Positions 39,086 through 49,402 of a DNA stretch of 64,000 nt are shown here, in pieces. A program made the translations under genes and the position numbers. Source of the DNA: Cardinalis cardinalis (Eukaryota > Chordata > Aves > Passeriformes > Cardinalidae); assembly GCA_014549065.1 (NCBI GenBank), contig JACDOX010000009.1:11537188-11601187 (forward strand), in the 5' to 3' direction. Numbering within the stretch: the first letter of the stretch is position 1; the number at the start of each line of letters is the position of its first letter. The notes below the pieces were generated by a model, which worked only from the letters and a program-made list of their open reading frames with translations, was not told the DNA's origin and did no database searches.

Positions 39086-42000
39086 TTTAATTTCTACTAT
39101 TTTTCTTCTAAGAATCTCTATCTTAAAGTAGATGGGTGCATTCAGTAGCTGGGCAGAGTTGAACTGCTGGTTAAGACTTTGTTAATTGTTATGGTAAACT
39201 CTGTACAATGAGTTTTATAGCACTACTGGGTTATCTGCTGTAAAAAAACCCCTAGAGGTATTTTCTGCTGTATTCATTGATTACAAAGATTCACGTGAAT
39301 TCTCATTAAAATGATAAAAATTTACGGTGGATGGTTGGGTATGATTTACTTAGGTTTTAGGATGTACTCTAGTAAACTTTTTTGTCTCCCACTTTCCTGT
39401 TAAGGTAAAAATAGAAGCTAGAGATGTTATTTTCTATAGTGCACATAAGTGTATGTTAATGACTACTGTAGTCTTCACCCCTCCCCTTTCCTGATTGTTT
39501 TGGTTTTCTGGTAGCTTTAGAATTTTGTTGAGAATAAAAACAATGTTAATGAATATTGTCATTATGAGAACAATGAATGAAGAAAACCAGGAGAATGTAA
39601 TCTGCAGCTGATTAACTTGAACCTTTTTCCCCTTGACANTGAATGAGGTTTGGTATTTGCACAATCAGTGTCTGTCATCTCTGATATAAGAAACTTGATG
39701 TCTGGAAAGTTGTTGTATAGCTATTTTTTTTAGATGGTGTAAAGTCATTGTTGTAATAACTCAGCAGTGTGTATATTTCTGTGTCATCCAGATAACAGTC
39801 TTGATTTCATGAGAGATTGAATGACATGTAAAAAAAAAANCAAGAAAGAAAAACGGCAACAAAAAAATATGCTTTCCAGTAGTTTGTTTTCTGAAAACAA
39901 AGAATTCAAGTTAGAATAGTATGTTATCCATGTAGAAAGTGTTGTCTGAGCTGAAGGGAAGTGTGGTNCCTCTTGCTGCCTGTGAAAGAAGTGNTGCATC
40001 AGGTGAAACAGCAGAGAGCTAAACACCCAAGGTGCACAATGTCCCATTTGTTTCTAACCATACTGAATTGCAGATCTGCACTGCANCTTCATTCATTCTT
40101 CACTCAGTTGCTGCTGCTGTCAGGGTAGGCAGTTGCTGTAGCCTGAAAGACAAATCTACAGGAAGAAAAGGGGAAGAGTATTAAGGCCCTCTGCCAAGGA
40201 ATACAGCCCCTGAGCCAGGTGGAGAGGAAATCTGGAGGCAGACAGAAGTAGATTCTCATACAGTCAGTCACCCTTTACTAGAGAGAGATCCCTCCTTACT
40301 CCCACAGAGGAGGCAAAAAGAAGTTGAAACACATGCCCATCAAAGCACTTNCAGACTTTCATGAACTGAGTGCTTCTGAAGAAGGAATTATCTTGAGGTT
40401 TTGAAGGGGAAGAGCAGAAACTGAAAGCAGAGGGATGTCAAGAGCTTGCTATAGAGCTGCTTCTCTTCAGGTGTAGCTGAATTTTCAGCATCTGTGGTCA
40501 GCAGCTTGTCCTGGAGGTGCTCTGGGAGCTGCTGCTGTGCCTACCCAGCAGCTGTGTCTGGCTCAAACACAGACCTGGAGATCCAGGGTAAGAGCCCACT
40601 CCTGTGCTGAAACACCTTAAGAGCCTTCAGGCCTGCTGGAGTCCAGTAAAATGTACACAGTGCTTTTCTTCTCCCAGTTGCTGTTCTGTTGCCCTCAGTT
40701 TCCCTCCAGCCATTCCCAATATGTGTCAAGAGGACGGTGATGATCTCATGGCTGCCTTCAGGAGCAGTTAATTTTCCTGGTCTACACAGGCTCTGTGTTT
40801 TGTGCATTACAGTAATAATCCAAGGAGTTGTCATATGGAGAGGGATAATGAAGCTTACAGTAATACCACATTGCTGCTTCAATTTTGACTTTTTTTCCTG
40901 ATTATTTTTATAGTGCTTAGTTTTGAGTGGATCTGGTTTCATAAATATGGTAGATTATACTGGAGTGTAAATGTGCACCAGTGCAAAAATACTGAAAATA
41001 TTACCACTTCCAAAACTCTCATGTCTCATAATGTAGTAGTCAGAAGATAGATCAGTGGNTTGTGTGGAATGATTAAAGTTTTTCTATTGTATTAAAAATA
41101 CATTGTGTCTGGGATTGTGGTTAATCAAACCCATCCAGCCAAACAAACCTTGAAATTCCCAATCAGAGGNGTGATTTTGCTTTCCAAACCAGATTCTGAA
41201 AGGGGATAGTAAAACACAATGAGTCTGAGTTTGTTTTTGGAAAGTGAAGAGTGTTGCCTCTCAGAGAAAGTCTGACTCATTTGAGTATCCAAGAAGTGCT
41301 GTACTACTCTGACATGCCAAACTAGAGCACTTAAAAAAGTTATTTGTACCTGTTCTTGGTGGGTTTTGTCATTGAACTTNATTGCTTTCTCTTCTTGAAA
41401 AACATTTTCACCACTCAAAGATTTTTTGTTGTTTTCTAGAGATGCATTTTAATTTCCATCTGACTGCTTGAGATTTGGACTTCATTTTAACCAGATTTTC
41501 TAGAAGCTATTTACAGCAGCACGATGTCAAAGTAACGGAGTGATTTAACTTGGAGCATTCTTACTGCTTTCATTAGATGTCTTTTGGCTTTGTTGTTGAA
41601 ATGCTTTCTTCAAGTTGGTTATTCTGGAAAAATGTAGAAAGATGTCTTCTTTCAAAATGCATACATATTGTTATCATATAAAAACAATTGGCTATAAAGC
41701 AATCCAATTCTTCTCCATCTATGTGAGAAAGTGAATCCAGATATTGACTAACATCCTGATACTACTGCACAGTGTCTGCCACCTTTCACATGAAAGTAGC
41801 TGCTACTAAAGGGAAGGCTTGTGTAACTTGAAATGATNCCTGTAAAAACATACCTTAAAAGCCATAGCTGGCAAGTGAATAGAAATGAGTTAGTGTTCCT
41901 AACTTGCATTATTTTAGACCTAATTAATTAGAATATTGTCCAAATGCTGGTGGAATTCTTAAAACCCCCATATCCGTCCTGTGTACTTTGGGTTATCTAA

Positions 42001-44170
42001 CTATCATATGTATTTTAGCAATGATTCCCAGGTTTTCCAAAGAAATTGAAAGAGACTTTTTTAGGTATCTCAGCTTGGCTTAATGCCTCTTTAAGCTCAA
42101 AAAAAAAACTTTATTTAGAGGAAAGGATTAAAAGACCAGGATTAAGCTGACCATTTATTTATTAAGATTCTTGCAGATTTGGTTGCGGTAAAAAGCAAAT
42201 GAGAAAAGAATAGCCTTGAGTGCAAAAAAGAAGAATTTCAGTTTCAAAAGCATTTATTCATACTTGCAGGCTGGACTAACTTGTGTTTGCATCTAGGCAT
42301 GTACATTAGTAGGCCCTTGTAAGGTCTCTATGTGCCTCATATCCATTTACTGGATGTTATACANAGCATCAGTACCTCTGCTTAAGAAAATGATGCTACT
42401 TCCATAGTGTTAAAAAAACAGCTTTGTAAAATATGATGGTACAGACAGCCCTTGTTTTATGTTACATAGCTCTAGTAAGAGTACTTTGGGTTAAGTAGGT
42501 GAACATAATTCTGATAACCAGCTGATGTGGCCTCCCTTGATGTTGTCCCTCTGCTAAGTGATATGACCACATTTTTTCTGACTGNTAAGTGATTCTAGAG
42601 ACTATTCCTGCCTCCCACTGCATCTCTTTTTTCCTCTGTCTTCTGGATGCTGCAATAGAAAGTAACATCTTACTGAAGTACTGAAGGAATGCTGAATTCC
42701 ATGTCTGGGACCCTTTCCAGGTACCTCTTGAGGTTTTCTGGTAGGCAGGGTTTGCACAGCTTGCCAAAGACCTATTAACAAGTACCTCCCTTCTGATTTT
42801 GCTGAGAGATTCCATTGAGCTGAAAGCCTTGCTTCTCTCACCTGTCCTGCCCTCCCAAGTGTTTTCCTCTTGTATTTGTGGCAGTAATNGTAATAGAAGT
42901 GGTAAGAATGCTGTTATTGCAAAAGATCTGAGAAAATAATGAAGGCATGGTCCTGGCAAAGTGTTTCTCACTGATGCTGCTGAGTTCAGAGATAGCAGAT
43001 ATTTGGGCCTGGAAAGTCTCCTTTTTGTGTAAGTCTTTATGAAACGTATACTCCCACAGTGTTCATCTGCAGCATTTATTTATTTCTCTTGTCCCTTTTG
43101 AGCTTATAAATAAGCAATCATGAAACCAGCCAATAGTCAATTTGGTATCCCTTTCTTAATCATCTCAAGGCTTTACTGAAATCTGATGTAAGCAGGGACA
43201 TTTTAAGGGAAGCAGGCATATCTTAAATCACTTCAGAATACAGCCAATTCAAAAGAAAAACAAGCTGTGTATGCAAACAATCCCATTCTCTAGTCTCAAG
43301 TACTTTCCTGTGAAAGATTTTCACTTCTTGCTATTGTAGCTGTAAAGAAACAGCTGAAAATGGGAGCTCCACATAGGCTGGTGCTACTAGAAAATAATTT
43401 GAGATAAAGTAGGCTGAGTAATAGCTTAGCTAGCTTCTGAAACTGGAGATAAAAAGCTGTTCCCCTCTGCTGGGTTTGGCTGAGTAAAGTTGATTCTCTT
43501 CACAGCAGCTTGTGAATGGTGAATTTGGATTTGCAGCTTTGGATTTGCAGCCACAACAGTGCTGATAACACAAGGTTGTTTNCTGTGGTTGCTGACACAG
43601 GGTCGAGGTCTTTGCTGCTCCCTCACACTGCCCTGCCAAGCATGTAGACGTGGGCTGCAGGAGAAGTGGGACAGAGCTGAGACAGCTGACTCCAGNTGAA
43701 TAAGGGGATGCACCATGCTCACCATACAAACTGGGGGAGAAGCAGGAAGGGGAGCACATTTGCAGCAAGGGTGTTTGTCTTCCCAAGTCACCATTACATT
43801 TGGTGGGGCCCTGCTCTCCTGGAGGTGGCTGAACACCTGCCTGCCTGTGGGAAGCAGTGAATTAATCCTGTGTTTTGCTCTGCTTGTGCACACAGCTTTT
43901 GCTTTACCTATTAAACTGTCTTTATCTGAATCCATGAGTTTTCTCACTTTTAATCTTTTGATTCTCTCTCCCATCTCACTAGAGTGGAGTGAGAGGGCAA
44001 GTGGCTGTGTAGGGCTGGACTGCTGGCTGGNATTGATCCACAGCAGCCTTTTTCTTCCCAAATTCCTTGAATGTGAAATGTAAGCTGTGGTCTCAAGCAA
44101 AATGGTGATTTTACTATTTTTAATAATGGTAGATGAAGATAAGGGGAAAAAAAAATGAAAATACAGCAAT
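39086..44170. other. Convergent interval between TSPAN13 and AGR2
   Basis: About 5 kb between two genes transcribed towards each other, so it can hold extended 3'UTRs of both. No recognisable gene or mobile element. Two long minus-strand open frames (169 codons at 42462-42971 and 253 codons at 43426-44187) show no domain, and both contain N positions. A short imperfect direct repeat (TTGGATTTGCAG twice) lies near 43527-43551. Confidence 0.65.
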
Positions 44171-44192
44171 GTTTTGTATGTAAACACTTGAA

Positions 44193-44198
44193 TTTATT
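44193..44198 (-). terminator. AGR2 polyadenylation signal candidate
   Basis: AATAAA on the minus strand 247 bases past the AGR2 stop, followed by a T/GT-containing stretch (minus strand near 44183-44150). A longer 3'UTR using later signals cannot be excluded. Confidence 0.5.
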
Positions 44199-44444
44199 TT
44201 TTAAAAAATCATTTTTACAGTTGAATCATACAGTATTCTTCTGTACGCCTTAAAATAAAAGCCTCCAGCTTTTAAAAACGCTTCCCAGTACAAAAGTGCT
44301 AATGTAAAACTGTAGTGTTTCTGTATAGAAACCATCACTACACATCTCTAAATATCACTCTAAATAGTCTCTTCACCAGTATCAAGGTGTGGAGAAGACA
44401 TGGAAGATAAGACTTCATCATATTTAAGGGCTTTCTTCTTCCCC

Positions 44445-44494
44445 TTACAGTTCAGTCTTCAGGAGCTTCAGCGCTTTCTGCATATTTGAATACA
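44445..44494 (-). CDS. AGR2: AGR2 coding exon 7 (C-terminus)
   Basis: 50 bases, acceptor TTTCTAG. It completes Leu157 and encodes YSNMQKALKLLKTEL before TAA (44447-44445). KTEL is the KDEL-like ER retrieval signal of AGR2. Confidence 0.95.
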
Positions 44495-47400
44495 CTAGAA
44501 ATGAAATATTCATGCATGTTATTTTTGTTGCAACTTCCTCTGCCAGCAACCAAAAATGCTGCAGAGAAAATGTCANTATTATTAAAGCTTTTAATCACAT
44601 GCCTATTGCTGTAGGGATTCAGATGCACTTAACTCTTCCAAGCAATTTGTGAACATCATGGGTTTAATTTTTACTGGTGAGAACATTCATTAATGCCAAC
44701 ACATGGGCAGAGACTGGAGCTGTGCAGCAGTGAGGGATGGCTGTAGCAAACATCTTTCCCTGCTCCCAGAAGGTTTCCTGACCTGTTGGGACGTGTGTGA
44801 GTTCTCACCGTTGCTTGCAGTGAACACTGCTGAATTATGCAAGTTCCTACTGACGTATGCTTGCTTTTAAAACAGATGGATGNGTAAAGCTCCAGGGCTC
44901 TGCCATCATTTTCTTCACCTCACTGAGTTTAAGTCTAGTATCCTGTTTAATTTTAATCCTGGTTAAATGTCTTTCAGCAAGTACTGACTGCAAGAATCTG
45001 TAATGCCTGGTGTTAGTCCTTGTCACATGAAAAATGCCACTTNCAGAATATTTCCAGAACGTGTCAGAACACTCTACTTACACAGCGAAATGTCAGAGGG
45101 CTCATATGCATAGAGACGGTTTGAGTATCTTCCAGTTATATCTGCTCTCACAGTCAGGGAGGGATCTGGGGGAAAAAGGGTGAGAGAATTTGTAGAGGTT
45201 GACCTTCAAGCAGAAGGAAATAAAGCTTTCTGCACCCCTGCTTGCTTCCAAAATGTTTCTGTGAGACATACCTGCTTCTGCTGACTAAGAGATTGTTCTA
45301 AAAAGGGTCACTGACATTTCAGTTTTAAGTGTGTTTGCAGGTTTATTAGGAACGGGATGAGCTACCCATTCCAGTGACTGTGGCATCAGCCATTGAGGGA
45401 GGAATGCTGGACTTGTGAAGCTGGGTGGTATTGAGTCAATATTTGATCCACAAAACCAACTTGAACCTTTGTATTTGTCATGAAATAAGTTCCTGTTGAT
45501 CAGCCCGAGGATTTGAGATACCTGGTGCAGCAGGGGCTCTGTTCTGAGATCAGCTTTGGTGCTTGAGTTACTCACCAATGAACAAAACCCGAGGAACGTA
45601 CTGGCCATCAGGTGCAAGGTTCTTGTCTGTGGTTTCATACTTAAAGAGAACAGAGAAGGTTCCTAGTCAAGGAGGGCACGTTACATGAATATTTTTTTCC
45701 TTCACCATACTTTGTATTATGAAATACAGCTCAAATAATACATTTTGCAGTCTAAAATATTCACTGTCTGGGATGCAGTTTTTTAACAGCTGGAATTGCA
45801 AATTGTTAAGAGTTTATGTTATTATTAAACTTTACATTCCCTCATGTTCTGAGTTTATGATAGCTACAAATGAAAAAGACTTACTATGAAATCTGTTATG
45901 CTTCAGCAGTGGCCATTTCCCTGGCCAGCCCTAGCTATTAAACTCAAGTTANAAAAGCCATGATTAAAAGCAGAACTTTGTCGCTTTCACTTAATTAAGT
46001 GTAATTGGGAAACTTACCACAAGGTTCAGGAGAATGAATTTTTCAGCCAGTTTCTGGATATCTTTGTGTTCAGCAAAGACCTTCTTGAGAGCTAAAGTAG
46101 AAAAAAAAGGGAAAGAAAATGAAAATATGACCTTGAAATATATTGTCCTCCAAAAAGAAATTCAAACAAACTGATGAAACAAAATGAGAATTTTCAGTTT
46201 ACAACTGCATCAAACAAAGATTTTCAGGTCATTCCATTGGAACATGATCCATTAATTTTTATTCTGGATTAATGAGTAATTACAATAGTGCAAAATGTCC
46301 CACCTTCCTTTGGAGAGTACAGCTGGCTCTCAAATTCTCTGCTTAGCTTTGAATTTGAGCATTTGACCCTTCAAACCTCCTGTTCTACTATTGAGATTTC
46401 TGGCTCCAGATCTAAAGGCACTTGATAATACAGCATGTAGGGCTTCACACTAAAATCTCGAAGTATACAAATGCTTGTGCAAAGACCCTTGTGCAATTAC
46501 TGGAGTTATGGATGGTTGCAAAGATCTTGCCATGTGGATTGACTTGCAGGAAGGAAGGCCCTCAGATAAATTCAAAGTCACTGGGCAAAGAGCACTCCCA
46601 GGTACCAGAAATCCTGGAGGAGCTCAGTTTCAGCCTGGATTGATTTAGTCCCTGGCTGGATTCAGTCTCAATCACTGATGATATTGTCTGAATATGGTCT
46701 TTCTGACANATTGTTATTTCTTGCTACTGGTCTTGCTATTGATTTTGGCTGATTGTGCTGTGAACCAAATTCAGATTTGTCAGAGGTCAAGCCCTACAGA
46801 CTGGTGGTCATTTCTGTATCCATTTGGTATCATGCAATGCTGAATTACCATTGTTATTTTATTTCTACACACTGGAAAACACCCTCATGGTACAGTAACT
46901 TGAAGAACTCTCCCCATGTTTATGCAAGCTAGTACTTCACTAAGGTTTAAGCAGAATGGAGGCTGATTATTTTTTTTAAGCAGAGTTTTTTTCAGAAAAT
47001 TAAAACAACTTTTTTTTTCCCCTCTCGAGTGCAAAAAGATTACCTTGGCTGTGTGGGCAGTCTTCCAAGTGGTGGATGATCATCAGGGGTTTCTGGCTGG
47101 AAGAGAAGAGCCCTCGTTAGGAGCGGGGGAGGCACGGGGGGCTCAGGGTGGGCGCGGCCGGGCGGGTACCTGTGCTTGGAGCGGAAAAGCGCCTCCTCGT
47201 AGGTCTGCGTCCAGATGAGCTGGTCTCCCCAGCCTGCAGGACGGACAGGGGACAGACACACAGACACACCCTCAGACAGCGCCTCACAAGGGGCCGGGGT
47301 CCTGCCCCTGCCCACCTCTGCGAGGGGCTCGGAGCAAACCCCCTGCCAGAGGGCTCCACATCAGGAGTGAAGGAGGCTTGGAACAAACCCCCTGCCAGAG

Positions 47401-47705
47401 GGCTTTACATCAGGAGTGAAGGAGGAGAGGGTGCTAGGAAATACTAGAAAAGGTTTTGCAGAACGAGTTGAAAGAAAAGTAATTTGTTAGAACAGCACAG
47501 TAGCTGAAATGTTCACAAGATTGCACTTTTTAAAGAATTTGGTGGAGATTTTTGTTCAGTTGTTTGTTTTTTTACCTCTGGAGAGTGTCTGAGGCAGTTT
47601 TGGCTTAGTGGTAGTGTCCTTTGAATCCTTCTTGCCCGCATCCTTTGCCAGAGCACAGGAGATGACGATGAGCAGCAAGAGCACGGACACGTAACTCCTC
47701 TCCAT
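44445..47705 (-). CDS. AGR2: Anterior gradient 2 (AGR2), ER protein disulfide isomerase family member, complete coding region
   Basis: Seven coding exons on the minus strand (47576-47705, 47170-47233, 47044-47096, 46018-46091, 45576-45639, 45082-45165, 44445-44494) join in perfect phase to 519 bases, 172 residues plus stop (human 175). Seen: signal peptide MERSYVSVLLLLIVISCALA; a lysine-rich stretch; PKLPQTLSRGWGDQLIW; a thioredoxin fold with the one-cysteine active site CPHS at 78-81; the cis-proline loop YVP at 121-123; a conserved DPSLTVRADITGRYSNRLYA block; and the ER-retention signal KTEL at the C-terminus. Known: AGR2 resides in the ER of secretory epithelia, forms mixed disulfides with mucins and assists their folding, and is induced by ER stress. 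The C-terminal KTEL and CPHS favour AGR2 over AGR3. The ATG has a strong context (GCC before, G after). Convergent with TSPAN13. Confidence 0.97.
45082..45165 (-). CDS. AGR2: AGR2 coding exon 6
   Basis: 84 bases, acceptor CCCCCAG, donor CTGT/GTAAGT. It encodes PSLTVRADITGRYSNRLYAY then EPSDISL, the most conserved block shared by AGR2 and AGR3. Confidence 0.95.
45576..45639 (-). CDS. AGR2: AGR2 coding exon 5
   Basis: 64 bases, acceptor CTTTAAG, donor ATTG/GTGAGT. It encodes YETTDKNLAPDGQYVPRVLF then I and the first base of Asp129. It carries the cis-proline loop YVP. Confidence 0.95.
46018..46091 (-). CDS. AGR2: AGR2 coding exon 4
   Basis: 74 bases, acceptor ACTTTAG, donor GTG/GTAAGT. It encodes LKKVFAEHKDIQKLAEKF then ILLNLV, the helix and strand after the active site. 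Confidence 0.95.
47044..47096 (-). CDS. AGR2: AGR2 coding exon 3 (active site)
   Basis: 53 bases, acceptor CTTCCAG, donor AAG/GTAATC. It encodes QKPLMIIHHLEDCPHSQ including the CPHS active site. The intron separating it from coding exon 2 is only 73 bases. Confidence 0.95.
47170..47233 (-). CDS. AGR2: AGR2 coding exon 2
   Basis: 64 bases, acceptor CCTGCAG, donor AG/GTACCC. It encodes WGDQLIWTQTYEEALFRSKH, the start of the thioredoxin-like domain, with split codons at both ends. Confidence 0.95.
47331..47428. repeat. 49-bp tandem duplication in an AGR2 intron
   Basis: Two head-to-tail copies (47331-47379 and 47380-47428) sharing CAAACCCCCTGCCAGAGGGC and CATCAGGAGTGAAGGAGG, with a few substitutions near the start, middle and end. 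They lie in the 342-base intron between AGR2 coding exons 1 and 2 and account for over a quarter of it. Confidence 0.92.
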
Positions 47706-47713
47706 GGCTGCTC
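47576..47713 (-). CDS. AGR2: AGR2 exon with start codon (coding exon 1)
   Basis: Coding from ATG at 47705 down to 47576 (43 codons plus one base), donor CAGAG/GTAAAA. It encodes the signal peptide and KDAGKKDSKDTTTKPKLPQT. Eight 5'UTR bases (47706-47713) follow a good acceptor, CTGTTCCAG, implying an upstream non-coding exon. Confidence 0.94.
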
Positions 47714-49316
47714 CTGGAACAGGTGAGAGAAGCTCGGGTGGCTGTGGTGCCGCAGGTGGGGACAGGCAGGGTGGCTACAGCCGCTGAAGGCTCAGGTCGC
47801 AAATATGAATGGGGTGAGGCTGGGCTGGAAGGAGCAGCTCCAGGCTGGGGCCTCCGGGCACGGGGTGAGGTTTGCTCAGCAAACGCCCGGAAGGGTTGGG
47901 CCATGGCCCTTTTAGGGTGTGCATGTCTGTGTTTGTTAATTTCCCTCTCTTCTTGTTACGTATATTGAATATGCTCAGTGAAATAACAGAGTGACAGCAT
48001 TTCCAGAAGTCCTAATAAGTTCACAGTTCTACCTGGATCTCCTAGTGCTAGAGTAACTCAGCTGCAGGTGCTGAAAAGTTAATTTGTCTCAGCTCTTCCC
48101 CCATTTTGCTGTGGGAGCAACTCAAATGAGAAGTCAGAATATTCTAAGCTAGGCTTTACAGTGAACATTAGCACAGACACAGCTTAATGGTGTTGAAGCT
48201 TCTCATCCTGTTTTTTTTCCTTAAAGATATCACCTAATCCTTAAACCCAGCACAATGTGTAACAAAAGGAGTTGGGAGGAGTTGATGTGNGGCCCAGTAA
48301 AAACTGAAATGGGGCTCGGGGGTGGCAGCAGCACAAAGCAGAGAGCTTTTCCTGAGCCAGGCTGGGACTTGGAGATTGGACAAGTCNGATGGAAAGCTCC
48401 TCAGCATTTCAGCTGAAGGGGAGAATCATTTCAGCAACATGACCCTATGTTTTCTCATTACATTTCTTTCTAAAAACTAGAATCAATATAATGGGTAGAA
48501 AGTTTAAGATGTTCTAAAAGCAGTACAGGACATTGAAAATAATCATTAAAAAAAAAAAAAAAAAAGGAAAAAGGAAAACCAAGCCTAAATAACAACGCCC
48601 ACCCCAACAGGCTGATTGTTTTTAAAGTTCAGACAATGAAAATTGAACTCCAGGAAAAGAGAAGTGTTCTTCCAGGTAGGAACTGTAGGAGGAGACATTA
48701 GCTCTGCATTTCCATGAGTGATACAGTGCTCTGTGCTACTGGGATGTCCAATAGAGCTCAAACATCCAAAGAGTCCCTTTTTCATGACTGCATTTCTGCC
48801 CCAAGAAAAGCCTCCTTGCCAAGGAGGAAGATTNCATGGAGTTCAGTTAGTTAAACTCTGGATTGTCAGGGTTGCCTCAAGAATTGTTTTGGCTACAGAA
48901 TTGTATGGCAGAAGCAATGCTCCTTTAAAAAGAAAAATAATAAAATAAAAAAGTAAGGGACAACCAGGAAATTGAAGAGCAGGCACACTAGGCAGTTGTG
49001 GAGGCAGCATGCAGAAAGTAAAGACAGAGGAACATCAAACTTGCTCCTTAAAAACTTTGCCTCTGGAAGACTATGTGCACTTTTAAAAAGCTTTCTGAAA
49101 GAACCCCTCTTCTCCTGTGTTTTTTGGTTTTGTTTTTTTTTTTTAAACCTGCAAAGCCAATCTTTCTCTAGACATTTTCCTTCCCAACAAGCTGNGCTGG
49201 ACTGTGCCTGCTTTGCTGCAGTCTTTCCTTTTGGCTGATCAGGTTCCCCATCCCAGCTAGCTCAGGCTCACAGCCTCCCCTGGTGCTGCTGAGGCAGGGA
49301 CTGAGCAGTGCCTTAC
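47714..49316 (-). other. AGR2: Predicted AGR2 intron 1 (5'UTR intron)
   Basis: The stretch between the acceptor before the AGR2 start exon and the predicted non-coding exon 1. It contains an A18 tract at 48548-48565. No coding exon recognised. Its status depends on the first-exon prediction. Confidence 0.5.
48548..48565 (+). repeat. Poly(A) tract, 18 bases
   Basis: An uninterrupted A18 run followed by AG-rich bases. No target-site duplication or recognisable retroposed sequence was identified upstream. Confidence 0.9.
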
Positions 49317-49370
49317 CTTGTTTGCTCTCCCAGACTCCTGCCAGGATGTGAAGGTGTTCCTGGTTCCAGT
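49317..49370 (-). other. AGR2: Predicted AGR2 non-coding first exon
   Basis: On the minus strand a strong donor, CAAG/GTAAGG, ends a short segment starting 25-30 bases after a TATA-like box. It would be a 5'UTR exon of about 54 bases, joined by a 1.6-kb intron to the acceptor eight bases before the AGR2 ATG. The 5' end is inferred from TATA spacing. Human AGR2 is also known to have a non-coding first exon. Confidence 0.5.
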
Positions 49371-49392
49371 GTGAATGNTGCTGTTCCTACTG

Positions 49393-49402
49393 CCTATTTA
49401 TG
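49393..49402 (-). promoter_or_regulatory. TATA-like box of predicted AGR2 promoter
   Basis: CATAAATAGG on the minus strand, a TATA variant. Just upstream (49415-49430) is GTGGGTGGAG, a CACCC/KLF-type site, then TTCAAAG and TTTGAAAG motifs and an AT-rich TTATTTAATTA near 49511-49521 of the homeobox/FOX type. This fits an inducible epithelial promoter. Function is inferred. Confidence 0.45.

Larger units (their letters stand above)
44495..47043 (-). other. AGR2: AGR2 introns between coding exons 3 and 7
   Basis: Four introns: 46092-47043 (952 bases), 45640-46017 (378), 45166-45575 (410) and 44495-45081 (587). All are GT-AG. No other exon, RNA gene or mobile element was recognised in them; open frames that overlap the exons are extensions of the AGR2 frame or shadows. 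Confidence 0.85.

Noticed and set aside
42462..42971. 169-codon minus-strand open frame between TSPAN13 and AGR2.
   Set aside because: No recognised domain; it is interrupted by N codons, and a frame of this length is expected about once by chance in a window of this size.
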